A DNA stretch of 64,000 nt, taken from the NCBI GenBank assembly GCA_963773685.1, contig CAVZBY010000001.1, forward strand, positions 124,001-188,000, given 5' to 3'. This stretch comes from JALHVH01 sp963773685 (GTDB lineage Bacteria; Acidobacteriota; Aminicenantia; Aminicenantales; Saccharicenantaceae). The position numbers were made by a program, and so were the translations under genes. Of this stretch, positions 26,146 to 34,492 are shown piece after piece (position 1 is the first letter of the stretch; each line of letters opens with the position of its first letter). A model generated the notes under the pieces. That model worked only from the letters and a program-made list of their open reading frames with translations, made no database searches and was not told where the DNA came from.

Positions 26146-26916
26146 TCAGCGGGCGATGCGCTTTCGGGCTTTGACGAGGAGGGTCAGGCCTCCCCGGGAG
26201 GGATCATGGCCGTTTCGCGACACGAATGCGGCGGCCTTTCGGGCTGTCCCGAGCGCCCCGTAGCCCGGGATCCTGAGGAAACGGAGCATCCCGGGGAGCC
26301 TATCCAGCTTCCAGGAGAGCCTGATGAAAACGAGGTCCCCGGGTGTCGAGAGAATGTATCGCGTCTCGATGGTCTCGAATCCGGCCCGCGCGAGCTTGTC
26401 CCTGACGAGATCGTCCGTATAGAACGTGTTCACGGCGTATTTCCGCCGGTGCCGCGCCCGCTCTTCGGGCGTGATCCCGGGCGTCGAGAGGCTGTCCGCT
26501 GAGAAAACAAAGAGCCCGCCGGGCTTCAGGGCCCGAGCCACGTTCCGCATCACGAGCTCGTCATCCTCCAGGTGTTCGACGACGCAGAGGCTCAGGGCCT
26601 TGTCGAAAGAGGCCTCCGTGAAATCCAGGCGCGACGCGTCCATGAAATGATACCCGGTCCGGCCGTTCCGATGGAATCTCCGGGCCGCCGCGAGTCTTCG
26701 TTCGTGGATGTCGATCCCCTGGACCCTAGCCCCCGTCCGCGAGATCCTTCTATCATAGTATCCGTCGCCGCAGCCGATATCGAGAATGTGCTCGCCGGGC
26801 CGGGCGTCCAGCCAGCGGAGGATCGTCGCGCACTCTTCCATGCGGCGGAAGTTCAGCCGGCTGAACGCCCCGGGAATGCGCCCGGGAGAGAATCGCTTGC
26901 GGCTCCGTTCGTTCAT
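26146..26916 (-). CDS. SAM-dependent methyltransferase
   Basis: A 256-residue class I methyltransferase. The SAM motif is ILDIGCGDGYYDRRI, followed by the acidic residue in VQGIDIHE and the VVEHLEDDELV segment typical of UbiE/COQ5-like methyltransferase_11 domains. A basic C-terminal extension follows. The substrate cannot be told from sequence or neighbours. There is no strong ribosome binding site at the ATG. Confidence 0.8.
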   Translation of the reverse strand: MNERSRKRFSPGRIPGAFSRLNFRRMEECATILRWLDARPGEHILDIGCGDGYYDRRISRTGARVQGIDIHERRLAAARRFHRNGRTGYHFMDASRLDFTEASFDKALSLCVVEHLEDDELVMRNVARALKPGGLFVFSADSLSTPGITPEERARHRRKYAVNTFYTDDLVRDKLARAGFETIETRYILSTPGDLVFIRLSWKLDRLPGMLRFLRIPGYGALGTARKAAAFVSRNGHDPSRGGLTLLVKARKRIAR

Positions 26917-27037
26917 GCTTTAAATCTCGTGGATGTCGGTCGTTTATTAACTCGGAGAGCATAATCCGCGATCTCCCCAAAGGCAAGCGGAATCTCTCCC
27001 CGGGAGCCCGAACAAGGGCCTCGAGGCCGCGCCGGTC

Positions 27038-27892
27038 CTACGCCAGCCCGCGCCCCATCTTTCGGAGCCCTTCGAGACAACCCTTGACGCTCTCGAGCGG
27101 ACGCGCGCCGGTCTCGTGCTCGACGATGTACCAGGCCGTGCCGCCCGCGCCCTCGCAGGCGTCGAAGACTTCGTCCCAGCGGACCCGGCCCTCGCCGATG
27201 ACGGTCTCGCCCGTCCCGCCGAAATCCTTGAGGTGGACGGTCGTCGAGCGGCCGGGGTATTTCTTCAGCATCGCCACGGGATCGCCGCCGCCCTGCATGC
27301 AGTTCCCGGTGTCGATCTGCATGATGACGTCGCGGCCGGTGTTGTCGAAGAAGATCTCCCAGGGGGTGGTATCCCCCAATTTCCTGAAGTCCCACTGGTG
27401 GGCGTGATATCCGACGCGCGCCCCGAGGGCCCCCGCCTTCGCGGCGATCTCGTTGAACGTCACGGCCATGGCCTTCCAAGCCTCGGCGCCCTCGACGGTC
27501 AGGCTGGGGACGATGAGATACGGATTCCCGAGGATTCGATTGAGCTCGGCCGTCGCCTTCAGGGCGTCCCCCGTCACGGTTTCCAGCGGCGTATGCGTTC
27601 CGCAGCACTTCAAGCCGTTGTCGTCGAGAAGCTTCCGGAGCTCGGCGGGCTTCTTCTCCCACCCGTAATACCCCGCGAACTCGACGCCCTTGAAGCCGAT
27701 CTTCGCGAGCGCTTGGAGCACGGCGGGCAGGTCCTTGGCGGCCGCTTCCCTCACGGAGTAGAGCTGGACGCCCACCGGGACGGCTTTCCCGGCCGGTCCG
27801 GCGAGCTTCGCCGCCGCTGCCAGCCGGTCGAAGCCGATCAATCCGACCCCCGCCCCCGCGGCCGCCGCCTTGAGGAAATTCCTTCGATCCAT
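27038..27892 (-). CDS. Tat-exported sugar-phosphate isomerase/epimerase-like TIM barrel
   Basis: A 284-residue protein with a twin-arginine signal (DRRNFLKAAAAGAG) and a xylose-isomerase-like TIM barrel. Metal-site residues are visible in GYHAHQWDF, MQIDTGN, VHLKDFG and YIVEHE. Such exported barrels are abundant in Acidobacteria and Planctomycetes, where they act on sugars outside the cytoplasm. It follows another Tat-exported protein gene by 30 bp, so the two form an operon. Confidence 0.85.
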   Translation of the reverse strand: MDRRNFLKAAAAGAGVGLIGFDRLAAAAKLAGPAGKAVPVGVQLYSVREAAAKDLPAVLQALAKIGFKGVEFAGYYGWEKKPAELRKLLDDNGLKCCGTHTPLETVTGDALKATAELNRILGNPYLIVPSLTVEGAEAWKAMAVTFNEIAAKAGALGARVGYHAHQWDFRKLGDTTPWEIFFDNTGRDVIMQIDTGNCMQGGGDPVAMLKKYPGRSTTVHLKDFGGTGETVIGEGRVRWDEVFDACEGAGGTAWYIVEHETGARPLESVKGCLEGLRKMGRGLA

Positions 27893-27922
27893 GATTGCCT
27901 CCTTGGTGTCCGGTCCCGGACC

Positions 27923-28816
27923 CTAGTCCGTCGTGAGCATCTCGGTGTACGTGGCGTTCTGGCGGATCTGGTCGATGGCCTCCCGGGCGTAGATCCCGAC
28001 ACAGACGCCGTCCTTCCGCTTTATGTGAGCGAACGCGTATTCGAATCCCTCGCTCGCCGGGAGACGCCCGGCCCCGAGGATCTTGTAGGCCACGACGGGC
28101 TTCCTCAGCCTTTCGATGGCCGCCACGGCCTTCTCGCGCTCGGCGGGGCCGTATGTCTCGCCCTTCGAGACGTTATAGAAGCACTGGTAATAGAAATCCA
28201 GCGGGAACTCGCGCTTTTCGAGCTCGAGGTGGATCTCCGGCCAATGGGCCGCCGCGCCCGCCGGAAGGCCGGCCCCTTTGATGCGCTCGACCCAGGACCG
28301 GAGCGTATCGAACCGGCCGCGGCCGAACTGCTCCTCGACCCGGAGGCCCTGGATGAAGATCGCCCGGGCCCCGGCTTTGACGGAGCGGTCGATCTCATCC
28401 GGCATCTGCCCGGGCTCGCCATGGCACTGGGAGATCCATGTCTCGAGGCGGCCCCCCTCTCCCTTGTAGCGGGCCCAGAGCTTGACCCACCGCTCGTCGG
28501 GCGGGCTGGCCAGGGCCGTCAGCCCGCAATCGGCCGCTTCGTCGAGGATCTGGATGATGCGCTCGTCCGTGTGATGACGTCGCATCTCCTCGTCGAGCTG
28601 GGCGGACTTATGGGAATACCCCCAGAACGGGTTGGAGCCGAGGATGAGCCGGGAAACCTCGAGGTCCCCGATACGGATCTTGGGAAGCGCGCCGACGGCG
28701 GCCGCGCCTGGAACGGCTCCGGGAGAAGCGCTCGCACCCGCGGCCGGCCTCATGGGGCCCGCAAGGCCCGCGGCCGCGATGGCGGCTCCCGTCATCAGGA
28801 AATCGCGCCTCTTCAT
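27923..28816 (-). CDS. Tat-exported aldo/keto-reductase-like protein
   Basis: A 297-residue protein with a twin-arginine signal (KRRDFLMTGAAIAAAG) followed by a TIM-barrel domain resembling aldo/keto reductases (LEVSRLILGSNPFWGYSH, then VVAYKILGAG near the end). The classical catalytic Tyr-Lys-His set is not obvious, so enzymatic activity is uncertain. It is the first gene of a two-gene unit with the TIM-barrel epimerase-like protein, and both probably handle sugars in the periplasm. Confidence 0.7.
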   Translation of the reverse strand: MKRRDFLMTGAAIAAAGLAGPMRPAAGASASPGAVPGAAAVGALPKIRIGDLEVSRLILGSNPFWGYSHKSAQLDEEMRRHHTDERIIQILDEAADCGLTALASPPDERWVKLWARYKGEGGRLETWISQCHGEPGQMPDEIDRSVKAGARAIFIQGLRVEEQFGRGRFDTLRSWVERIKGAGLPAGAAAHWPEIHLELEKREFPLDFYYQCFYNVSKGETYGPAEREKAVAAIERLRKPVVAYKILGAGRLPASEGFEYAFAHIKRKDGVCVGIYAREAIDQIRQNATYTEMLTTD

Positions 28817-28837
28817 GAACGGCCTCCTGGGGTCATC

Positions 28838-28948
28838 ATAAGGGGTCGGGTCTCAGTATTCAAGCGGTTCGCAGAGACGCCGGGCCGCCGGGTCCCCGTC
28901 GTCCGCGAATTTCCGAGCCCCCTTGAATATCGAGACCTGACCCCTTAT
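28838..28948. repeat. REPIN-like inverted pair, 111 bp
   Basis: Arm 1 (28838-28864, beginning ATAAGGGGTCGGGTCTCA) and arm 2 (28922-28948) are inverted copies of 27 bases with three mismatches, around a 57-bp centre. The element lies between divergent genes and ends 2 bases before the first possible start codon of the YdbH-like gene. Confidence 0.8.
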
Positions 28949-28950
28949 CA

Positions 28951-29138
28951 TTGCTATACGTGAAGAAGGGGCTCAAGAGGATCCTCCGCGTCGGCGCCAT
29001 CGCCGCCGGCGGACTTGTTCTCATCCTCGCCGCTGCGGCTCTCCTTGTCCGCTTCAACAAGCCGCTCATCCGGAACCTCGTCCGCGACGAGATCGCGAAG
29101 AGGACGGGAATGACGGTCCGGATCGGCAAGCTCGATAT
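28951..29138 (+). pseudogene. 5' fragment of the frameshifted YdbH/AsmA-like gene
   Basis: This segment encodes the N-terminal membrane helix (GAIAAGGLVLILAAAALLV) and the start of the AsmA-type domain (EIAKRTGMTVRIGKLD). After GATAT at 29134-29138 the homologous sequence continues in the next frame (ELFPFHVTLVDLELG), so one base seems to be missing, probably GATTAT in the parent. Start codons are TTG 28951 or GTG 28960; no ribosome binding site is visible because the repeat element abuts it. Confidence 0.7.
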
Positions 29139-29204
29139 GAGCTCTTCCCCTTCCATGTCACGCTCGTCGATCTCGAGCTCGGGCAGGAGAACGCCGACCA
29201 GCGG

Positions 29205-32200
29205 ATGGCCGTCTCCGTGAAACGCCTCGAAGCCCGGGGCGATCTCCGGAAGCTCATTCGGGGACGGAAGCCCGCCCTCGAAACGATCGAGGCGGACGGC
29301 CTCATCGCCCGGTTCGAGCAAAGGGCGGTATCCCCGAAGCCGTTGGATGTGGACGCTCTCGCGGGACAAGCGGCGGACGCGCTGGCCTGGACCCGCCGCC
29401 TATCTATGACGAACGCGCGCATTTCCGTTTCGCTCATCTCCCGGGAAGCGACCTTCGAGGGACTCCATATAACCCTCACGCCGCGAGGCGTGGACGGTGC
29501 CGTCGACTATCACATCGAGCCCTTCGCCATGGACGTCCGCGACAACGCCCGGGCGCTCGGCTTGACGTGTCGTTTGAGCTCATCGGGCACCCTGAGGCCG
29601 GTCTCTTCCCCGACCATCGAAGGTTCCTTTTCCATCGAGTCCCCCCGCTTCCAGGCCCCGGGCATCGATGAAGCGTTCGACGGCGCTACGGCGGCAATGA
29701 CGGGCCGTCTGGACAGGACCTCGAGGCAGTTCACGATGACAGGCCTCAGAATAACCGTCCCCGGCCTCATCGACGCCGACGCGACAGGCAACGGCAGCTT
29801 CGCGTCCGGCGTCAGTGCGGAAGCCGAGGTCCACGCCCGTGTCGAGAAGTTGGAGAGCCTGGCCGCCCGTTTCGGATCAAGGCTCCCCGCGGAGCTCCGG
29901 AGCGCCGCTCGGCGGGGCCGGGCCGAGCTTTCCGCCAACACCCGCTTCGACAGTTCGGAAGGAGGATCGAACATCGATCTGTCCGGAACCCTGTCATTCG
30001 AAGGTGTCGAAGCGGAATTCCGCGGGGTTCGTCTTCGCGGCGGCGCCAAGCTCACAGGCCGCTATGAGCTTGCCCGCTCAAATGAAACGCCCTTGAGTAG
30101 GAAATCCCCCCCAACCCCCCTTTTGAAAAGGGGGGTATCAGGGACGTCCGAGATCTTCCCCCCTTCAGAAAAGAAAGAGAGAGGGACGCCTGAAGTTTCC
30201 CCCCCATTGGCAGGTAGAACGGGGAATGCCGTGATCTCCCCCCCTTTTGAAAACGCGGGGTCGGGGGCGCCTAAGGCTTTCCCCCCTTTGGGAAGGGCGG
30301 GTACGGGGACGGCTGAGGGTTTCCCCCATTTGGAAAAGGCGGGTTCAAGGACGACTGAGGCTTTCCCCCTTTTGGAAAAGGCGGGTTCGGGGACGACTGA
30401 GGCTTTCCCCCCTTTGGAAAAGGGGGGTTGGGGGGATTTCTTTGAAGGCACCCTTGACCTCGACGGCGTGACGCTTGAAGGGTCTTCCTCCGGCACTCCC
30501 CTCCATCTTGGGATATCCGGTCATCTGAAGGCAACGGGCACGTCTAATGACCCGCGCGTTTCCGCCGACCTCCGTGCGATCGCGCCGAGGAGTGCCCTGG
30601 GCGGCTTCGCCTTCGCCGGGGCAGAGATCAGGATCGTCGGGTCGTCGACGAAGAACACGGCCGATGTCTCCCTTTTCAGCGCGATCCTATCGGGAGTCGA
30701 CCTCGATGCGGCCCCCGGCAAAAGGATATCGTTCGACAAGCTGGCCCTCTCCGGAAAGGCCCGCCTGGACCTCGCCCGGAAAACCGCCGATATGGATGGC
30801 CTCGTCTCCGGCATTCCGGGAATCGCGCCGCTCGCCCTGAAGGGGCGGATCGGGTCGGGAAATCCCCCCGCGGCGGAGCTCCATTTCGAAGGTAAGGGAC
30901 TCGACGTCCCGGCCCTGCGGGCGCTCGCGGCGCCGTTCATCCCGGAAGGCTTCGCCTCCTGGGACGTCGGCGGAACGGCAGGCCTCTCGCTCGAAGCTCG
31001 CCGCCCCGCCTCGGACCCCGACGGCTGGAAATTCTCGGGCGCCCTTGCCCTGGCTCAGGCCCGGTTCAACGACCCTTCCTTCACGATCGCCGGCGAAGGA
31101 ATCGACCCGGTCCTGAAGCTCGAGGGATCATGGACGGTAAAAAGCGGGGTCGCGTTCTCCGGAGGACTCGACATCGGCTCCGGCGAATCCCTGTGGAAGT
31201 CCGTCTATGTTTCCTGGAGCAAGCATCCCCTCAAGGCTGCGTTCGCGGGCCGGTACGATCCCCGATCGGGCGGCGTCGAGGAACTCGCGGCCCGATTCCT
31301 GTTCCCGACGATCGGGCAGGTCGATGTCTCCGGCTCGTTTCGTGCGGCCCCGTCCCCTGCCTTCGCCCTCAAGATCGAGTCGCGGCTCGACCTCGCGCCG
31401 CTTTATTCGCTCACGGCCCAGGCCGGATCGTCGCAGGCGAAACGGATGAGCCTCGAGGGGACTCTCGGAGCCTCCGTCTTGGCCCGGAGGGCGGGCGAAA
31501 CGCTTTCCGTCGCGGGCCGAGTGACCATCTCCGATTCCACCGTCGGGCTTCCCGTTTCCGGGACCGATCTCATCGGACTGACGGCCGACATCCCGATCCT
31601 CTACTCGTCGGCGATCGCCGAGACCTCTCCACGGGAAGGCCCGCTCCCCGAAGAGGGCTTCATCCGCATCGCCGAGCTTCGGAATCCCATCCTGACCTTG
31701 AAGCCCGTAGCCCTTTCCCTGCGCGTCGGGACCAATGCCTTCGCCGTCGAGCCCGTCTCGGTCGAGCTCTTCGGCGGCAAGCTCGAGCTCGGCCGGACGG
31801 AATTCCGCGTGGATCCCCGGACCGGCGCGCTCCAGGGCGCCGGCTCGCTCGTCCTGCGCGAGCTCGATATCTCCAAGTTTCCCATTCCCCCCCAGTTCAA
31901 GCTGACGGGCAGGGTCCGGGCCGATTTCCCGAAGCTCGAGATCGGCTCCCGGGATATCGCCGTATCGGGCCGGGGCGAGGCCGACGTCTTCGGCGGCAAG
32001 GTGGTCCTGCGGGACCTGGCCGTCGCCGAGCCGTTCTCTCCGGGACGATCGATCTCCATGAACGTGGACCTCCTCGACCTCGACATGAAGAAGCTCACCG
32101 ACGAGGTTCCGTTCGGCGAGGTGACCGGGATCGTCCGGGGCGAGATCCGCGGCCTCGTCCTCTCGTACGGACAGCCGGCCCGCTTCGACTTCCGCATCGA

Positions 32201-32564
32201 GTCCGTGCGCCGCAAGGGCGTCTCGCAGACCTTCAGCCTCAAGGCCGTGGACAACCTGACCGTCCTGAGCTCGGGCCAGACGGCTTCGGCGGGCACGGGC
32301 CCCTTCTGGATGCGCTTCGTCCGCGGATTTCGCTACGCCAGGCTCGGCATCGTCAGCACGCTCCGCAACGACACGTTCACCCTCAACGGGACCATCCACG
32401 AGGGGGGCGTCGAATACCTGGTGAAGAAGCCCGCGCTTTTTGGTATAAATGTAGTCAACCGCATGCCCGACAAGAAGATCAGCTTCAAGGAGATGACCGG
32501 CCGCCTCAAGCGGGTCGGCCAGTCCGAGAAGCCGGAGGGCGTCTCGACGAGGAGGGAACCATGA
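29205..32564 (+). CDS. YdbH/AsmA-like inter-membrane protein (main frame, frameshifted 5' end)
   Basis: A 1119-residue open frame that holds nearly all of an AsmA-like protein; homologous sequence extends back to 29139 in this frame. These proteins have one inner-membrane helix and a long beta-groove across the periplasm; E. coli YdbH works with YnbE and YdbL in phospholipid transport to the outer membrane. Repeated FGGKLELGRTEF-type strands and the C-terminal region resemble YdbH. Residues ~300-410 are a low-complexity insert of 14-residue repeats. The stop overlaps the start of a DUF1318 lipoprotein gene by ATGA, which supports the YdbH assignment. Confidence 0.7.
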   Translation: MAVSVKRLEARGDLRKLIRGRKPALETIEADGLIARFEQRAVSPKPLDVDALAGQAADALAWTRRLSMTNARISVSLISREATFEGLHITLTPRGVDGAVDYHIEPFAMDVRDNARALGLTCRLSSSGTLRPVSSPTIEGSFSIESPRFQAPGIDEAFDGATAAMTGRLDRTSRQFTMTGLRITVPGLIDADATGNGSFASGVSAEAEVHARVEKLESLAARFGSRLPAELRSAARRGRAELSANTRFDSSEGGSNIDLSGTLSFEGVEAEFRGVRLRGGAKLTGRYELARSNETPLSRKSPPTPLLKRGVSGTSEIFPPSEKKERGTPEVSPPLAGRTGNAVISPPFENAGSGAPKAFPPLGRAGTGTAEGFPHLEKAGSRTTEAFPLLEKAGSGTTEAFPPLEKGGWGDFFEGTLDLDGVTLEGSSSGTPLHLGISGHLKATGTSNDPRVSADLRAIAPRSALGGFAFAGAEIRIVGSSTKNTADVSLFSAILSGVDLDAAPGKRISFDKLALSGKARLDLARKTADMDGLVSGIPGIAPLALKGRIGSGNPPAAELHFEGKGLDVPALRALAAPFIPEGFASWDVGGTAGLSLEARRPASDPDGWKFSGALALAQARFNDPSFTIAGEGIDPVLKLEGSWTVKSGVAFSGGLDIGSGESLWKSVYVSWSKHPLKAAFAGRYDPRSGGVEELAARFLFPTIGQVDVSGSFRAAPSPAFALKIESRLDLAPLYSLTAQAGSSQAKRMSLEGTLGASVLARRAGETLSVAGRVTISDSTVGLPVSGTDLIGLTADIPILYSSAIAETSPREGPLPEEGFIRIAELRNPILTLKPVALSLRVGTNAFAVEPVSVELFGGKLELGRTEFRVDPRTGALQGAGSLVLRELDISKFPIPPQFKLTGRVRADFPKLEIGSRDIAVSGRGEADVFGGKVVLRDLAVAEPFSPGRSISMNVDLLDLDMKKLTDEVPFGEVTGIVRGEIRGLVLSYGQPARFDFRIESVRRKGVSQTFSLKAVDNLTVLSSGQTASAGTGPFWMRFVRGFRYARLGIVSTLRNDTFTLNGTIHEGGVEYLVKKPALFGINVVNRMPDKKISFKEMTGRLKRVGQSEKPEGVSTRREP
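30101..30440 (+). repeat. In-frame 42-bp minisatellite bounded by inverted ends
   Basis: Seven to eight degenerate units of about 42 bp, each opening with CCCCCCTTT-GAAAA-type sequence and closing with GACTGAGGCTTT. They encode 14-residue units such as PLLEKAGSGTTEAF. The outer edges are inverted copies of one another: GAAATCCCCCC-AACCCCCC at the left, GGGGGGTTGGGGGGATTTC at the right. A related stretch occurs at 63619-63652. Confidence 0.85.
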
Positions 32565-33157
32565 AAAAGCGATACGCATTGGGAAGCCTGGCGGCCGTGG
32601 GCCTGACCTTCGTCCTGGCCTGCATCACGGTCAACATCTACTTCCCGGAGGCCACGGTCAAGAAGACGGCCGAGGAGATCGTCGACGAGATCCGCCAGCA
32701 GGAACAGCAGAAAAAGGAGGCGGGGTCGCGATCCGAGATCCGGGTCCTTCCCGGGGCTTCGTCGTTCACGCTCGTTCCCGCCGCCTTCGCCCAGGAAGCG
32801 ACGACGGTCTCGACGCCGGCCGTCCGCGCCCTGAAAGAGGCCATGAAGAAGCGCTTCGCCGATCTCAAGCCCTACTACGGCGGCGGCAATATCGGGGAGT
32901 CGAACAAGGGCTTCGTCGAGATCCGCGACGAGGCGGGCCTCAACCTCCAGGCCAAGGCGGCCCTGCGGAAGCTGGTCAAGGACGAGAACGGCGACCGGAC
33001 GGACCTCTACGCGGAGGTCGCCAAGGCCCTCAACATCGAGGCCTCCCAGATCGCCCGCGTCCAGAAGATCTTCGCCGAGAGCTGGATCACGAACGCCGCC
33101 GCCGGCTGGTGGATCCAGCAGGACGACGGAAAGTGGGTCAAGAAGCCCGCTTCCTGA
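32561..33157 (+). CDS. DUF1318 (YdbL-like) lipoprotein
   Basis: A 198-residue protein. An N-terminal signal with lipobox FVLAC anchors Cys21. The following segment (ITVNIYFPEATVKKTAEEIVDEI) resembles the small lipoprotein YnbE, and the C-terminal ~80 residues (FVEIRDEAGLNLQAKAALR, then DDGKWVKK at the end) match DUF1318/YdbL. A Gln/Lys-rich linker and a segment with AFAQE lie between. The ATG overlaps the YdbH-like stop (ATGA) and follows GGAGGGAA. It looks like YnbE and YdbL functions in one chain, partnering the AsmA-like protein. Confidence 0.8.
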   Translation: MKKRYALGSLAAVGLTFVLACITVNIYFPEATVKKTAEEIVDEIRQQEQQKKEAGSRSEIRVLPGASSFTLVPAAFAQEATTVSTPAVRALKEAMKKRFADLKPYYGGGNIGESNKGFVEIRDEAGLNLQAKAALRKLVKDENGDRTDLYAEVAKALNIEASQIARVQKIFAESWITNAAAGWWIQQDDGKWVKKPAS

Positions 33158-33158
33158 T

Positions 33159-33188
33159 TTGACAGCGGCCGGCGACCGCGGTTATCAT
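33159..33188 (+). promoter_or_regulatory. Promoter upstream of the 49-residue protein
   Basis: TTGACA at 33159-33164 and TATCAT at 33183-33188 are 18 bp apart, directly after the DUF1318 stop. It would drive the small protein and possibly the LysM protein. Confidence 0.55.
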
Positions 33189-33262
33189 TGGGTCAAAGGG
33201 GTGATCGATCCGATATCCGGGGATCATTGTCCCTGAATTTCCATGAATAGGGAGGAGGAGCC

Positions 33263-33412
33263 ATGATGAAGAGAACGACGCACCGGAGCGTGGCGGGCAA
33301 GAAGCTGTACGCCGTCAGGGACGCGAAGGGCCGCTTCGTGGACATCCAGACCTACGAGCGGGCGCACCGCGCCGACCTCAAGAAGAAGAGCAAGGCCGAG
33401 AAAGCCAAATAA
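33263..33412 (+). CDS. Small basic conserved-type protein, 49 residues
   Basis: A 49-residue ORF with a very strong GGAGGAGGAG just upstream and its own promoter. The product begins MMKRTTHRSVAGKKLYAVRD and is rich in Lys and Arg, with a predicted strand-turn-strand (KLYAVRDAKGRFVDIQTY) and a basic helical tail. No function is recognised; a nucleic-acid-binding role is only a guess. It lies 38 bp upstream of the LysM protein gene. Confidence 0.65.
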   Translation: MMKRTTHRSVAGKKLYAVRDAKGRFVDIQTYERAHRADLKKKSKAEKAK

Positions 33413-33450
33413 CAAAGGAAGGCCGCGTTCGTCGAACAGGAGGAAAGAGA

Positions 33451-33894
33451 ATGGGACTCTTCGGAAAATCGTTCGGACAGAAGGTCCAGGACGCGGTCGC
33501 TACGATCAACCGCTCCGGGCTCGGCATCCGCGACCTGAAGGCCGTCGTTGACGGGAAGGTCGTGACGCTCGAGGGGCAGGCCGACAGCATGGACGTCAAG
33601 GGCCGGGTCATGGCCGAGTTCAACAGGCTGGTCGTTACCGAGAACACGCTGAACCGCATCCGGGTCGAGCAGGCGGCCGCCGCTCCGCCGGCCGCGCCGC
33701 CCGCCGGTTCCCAGAAGCCCGCCGAAGAATCGATCTACGAGGTCAAGCCCGGCGATACGCTCGGAGCCATCGCCCAGCGATTTTACGGGAAAGCCAGCCT
33801 TTACCCGAAGATCTTCGAGGCCAACAGGGATATCCTGAGCAACCCCGATCTCATCAAGGTCGGACAGAAGCTGAAGATCCCGAAACTTTCATAA
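33451..33894 (+). CDS. kbp: BON-LysM protein, Kbp/YgaU-like
   Basis: A 147-residue soluble protein with an N-terminal BON domain (residues ~20-75, VDGKVVTLEGQADS), an Ala/Pro linker and a C-terminal LysM domain (YEVKPGDTLGAIAQRFYG). This is the architecture of E. coli Kbp (YgaU), a cytoplasmic potassium-binding protein. No signal peptide is present, as in Kbp. A good ribosome binding site, AGGAGGAAAG, precedes the ATG. Confidence 0.85.
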   Translation: MGLFGKSFGQKVQDAVATINRSGLGIRDLKAVVDGKVVTLEGQADSMDVKGRVMAEFNRLVVTENTLNRIRVEQAAAAPPAAPPAGSQKPAEESIYEVKPGDTLGAIAQRFYGKASLYPKIFEANRDILSNPDLIKVGQKLKIPKLS

Positions 33895-33914
33895 AGGGAA
33901 CGGCGCTCCCCGAG

Positions 33915-34463
33915 ATGCTGGGTTTGTTCGCGGCGTTCGGCCTGGCCGCGGCAACGGGCCTCAACGCCTATCTGCCCCTGCTCATCGTCGGCTTGCTCGC
34001 CCGGCACACGAGCCTCATCGCCCTCGATGCGCCCTGGAGCGCGCTCACCCACCCTGTGGTGCTCGTCCTGCTGGGCGTGTTCCTGGCGATCGAGTTCACG
34101 GTGGACAAGATCCCCGCGGTCGATACCGTCAACGACATCATCCAGACTCTCTTCCGGCCGGCCGCCGGGGCCATCCTCTTCGCCGCCAGCGGGAACGTCA
34201 TCAGCGAATTGAGCCCCGTTCTGGCCATGGCCTGCGGCCTGATCATCGCCGGGAGCGTCCATACGGCCAAAGCGGTCGCGCGGCCGGCCGTCACGGCCGG
34301 GACCTTGGGCGCGGGCAACCCCGCCGTCAGCCTGGCCGAGGACGCCGTTTCGGGCACGACGACCGTCATCGCCGTCGTCGCGCCCGCCCTGCTGGCCGCG
34401 CTGGTCCTGCTCTTTCTCCTCTGGCTCTTTCGGCGCCGGCAAAGATGGACGAAGCGGCGTTAA
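33915..34463 (+). CDS. DUF4126 family membrane protein
   Basis: A 182-residue protein with four to five transmembrane segments, starting GLFAAFGLAAATGLNAYLPL and containing the conserved EFTVDKIPAVDTVND loop of DUF4126. Function unknown. It lies 20 bp after the Kbp-like gene and its end overlaps the upstream region of the epimerase gene. Confidence 0.8.
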   Translation: MLGLFAAFGLAAATGLNAYLPLLIVGLLARHTSLIALDAPWSALTHPVVLVLLGVFLAIEFTVDKIPAVDTVNDIIQTLFRPAAGAILFAASGNVISELSPVLAMACGLIIAGSVHTAKAVARPAVTAGTLGAGNPAVSLAEDAVSGTTTVIAVVAPALLAALVLLFLLWLFRRRQRWTKRR

Positions 34464-34492
34464 CCGCCGGCGGGGCGTGTCCGGAGGTCAAG

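Noticed and set aside
27116..28963. 615-codon plus-strand frame opposite the two Tat-exported proteins
   Set aside because: Both minus-strand genes have Tat signals and TIM-barrel motifs; the plus frame is a shadow.
30101..30440. CRISPR array
   Set aside because: Units of 42 bp are degenerate throughout, with no constant repeat and variable spacer, and are translated in frame.
31130..33157. 675-codon frame ending in the DUF1318 lipoprotein
   Set aside because: Its first ~477 codons are an out-of-frame reading of the YdbH-like gene. The lipoprotein starts at 32561 with lipobox and ribosome binding site.
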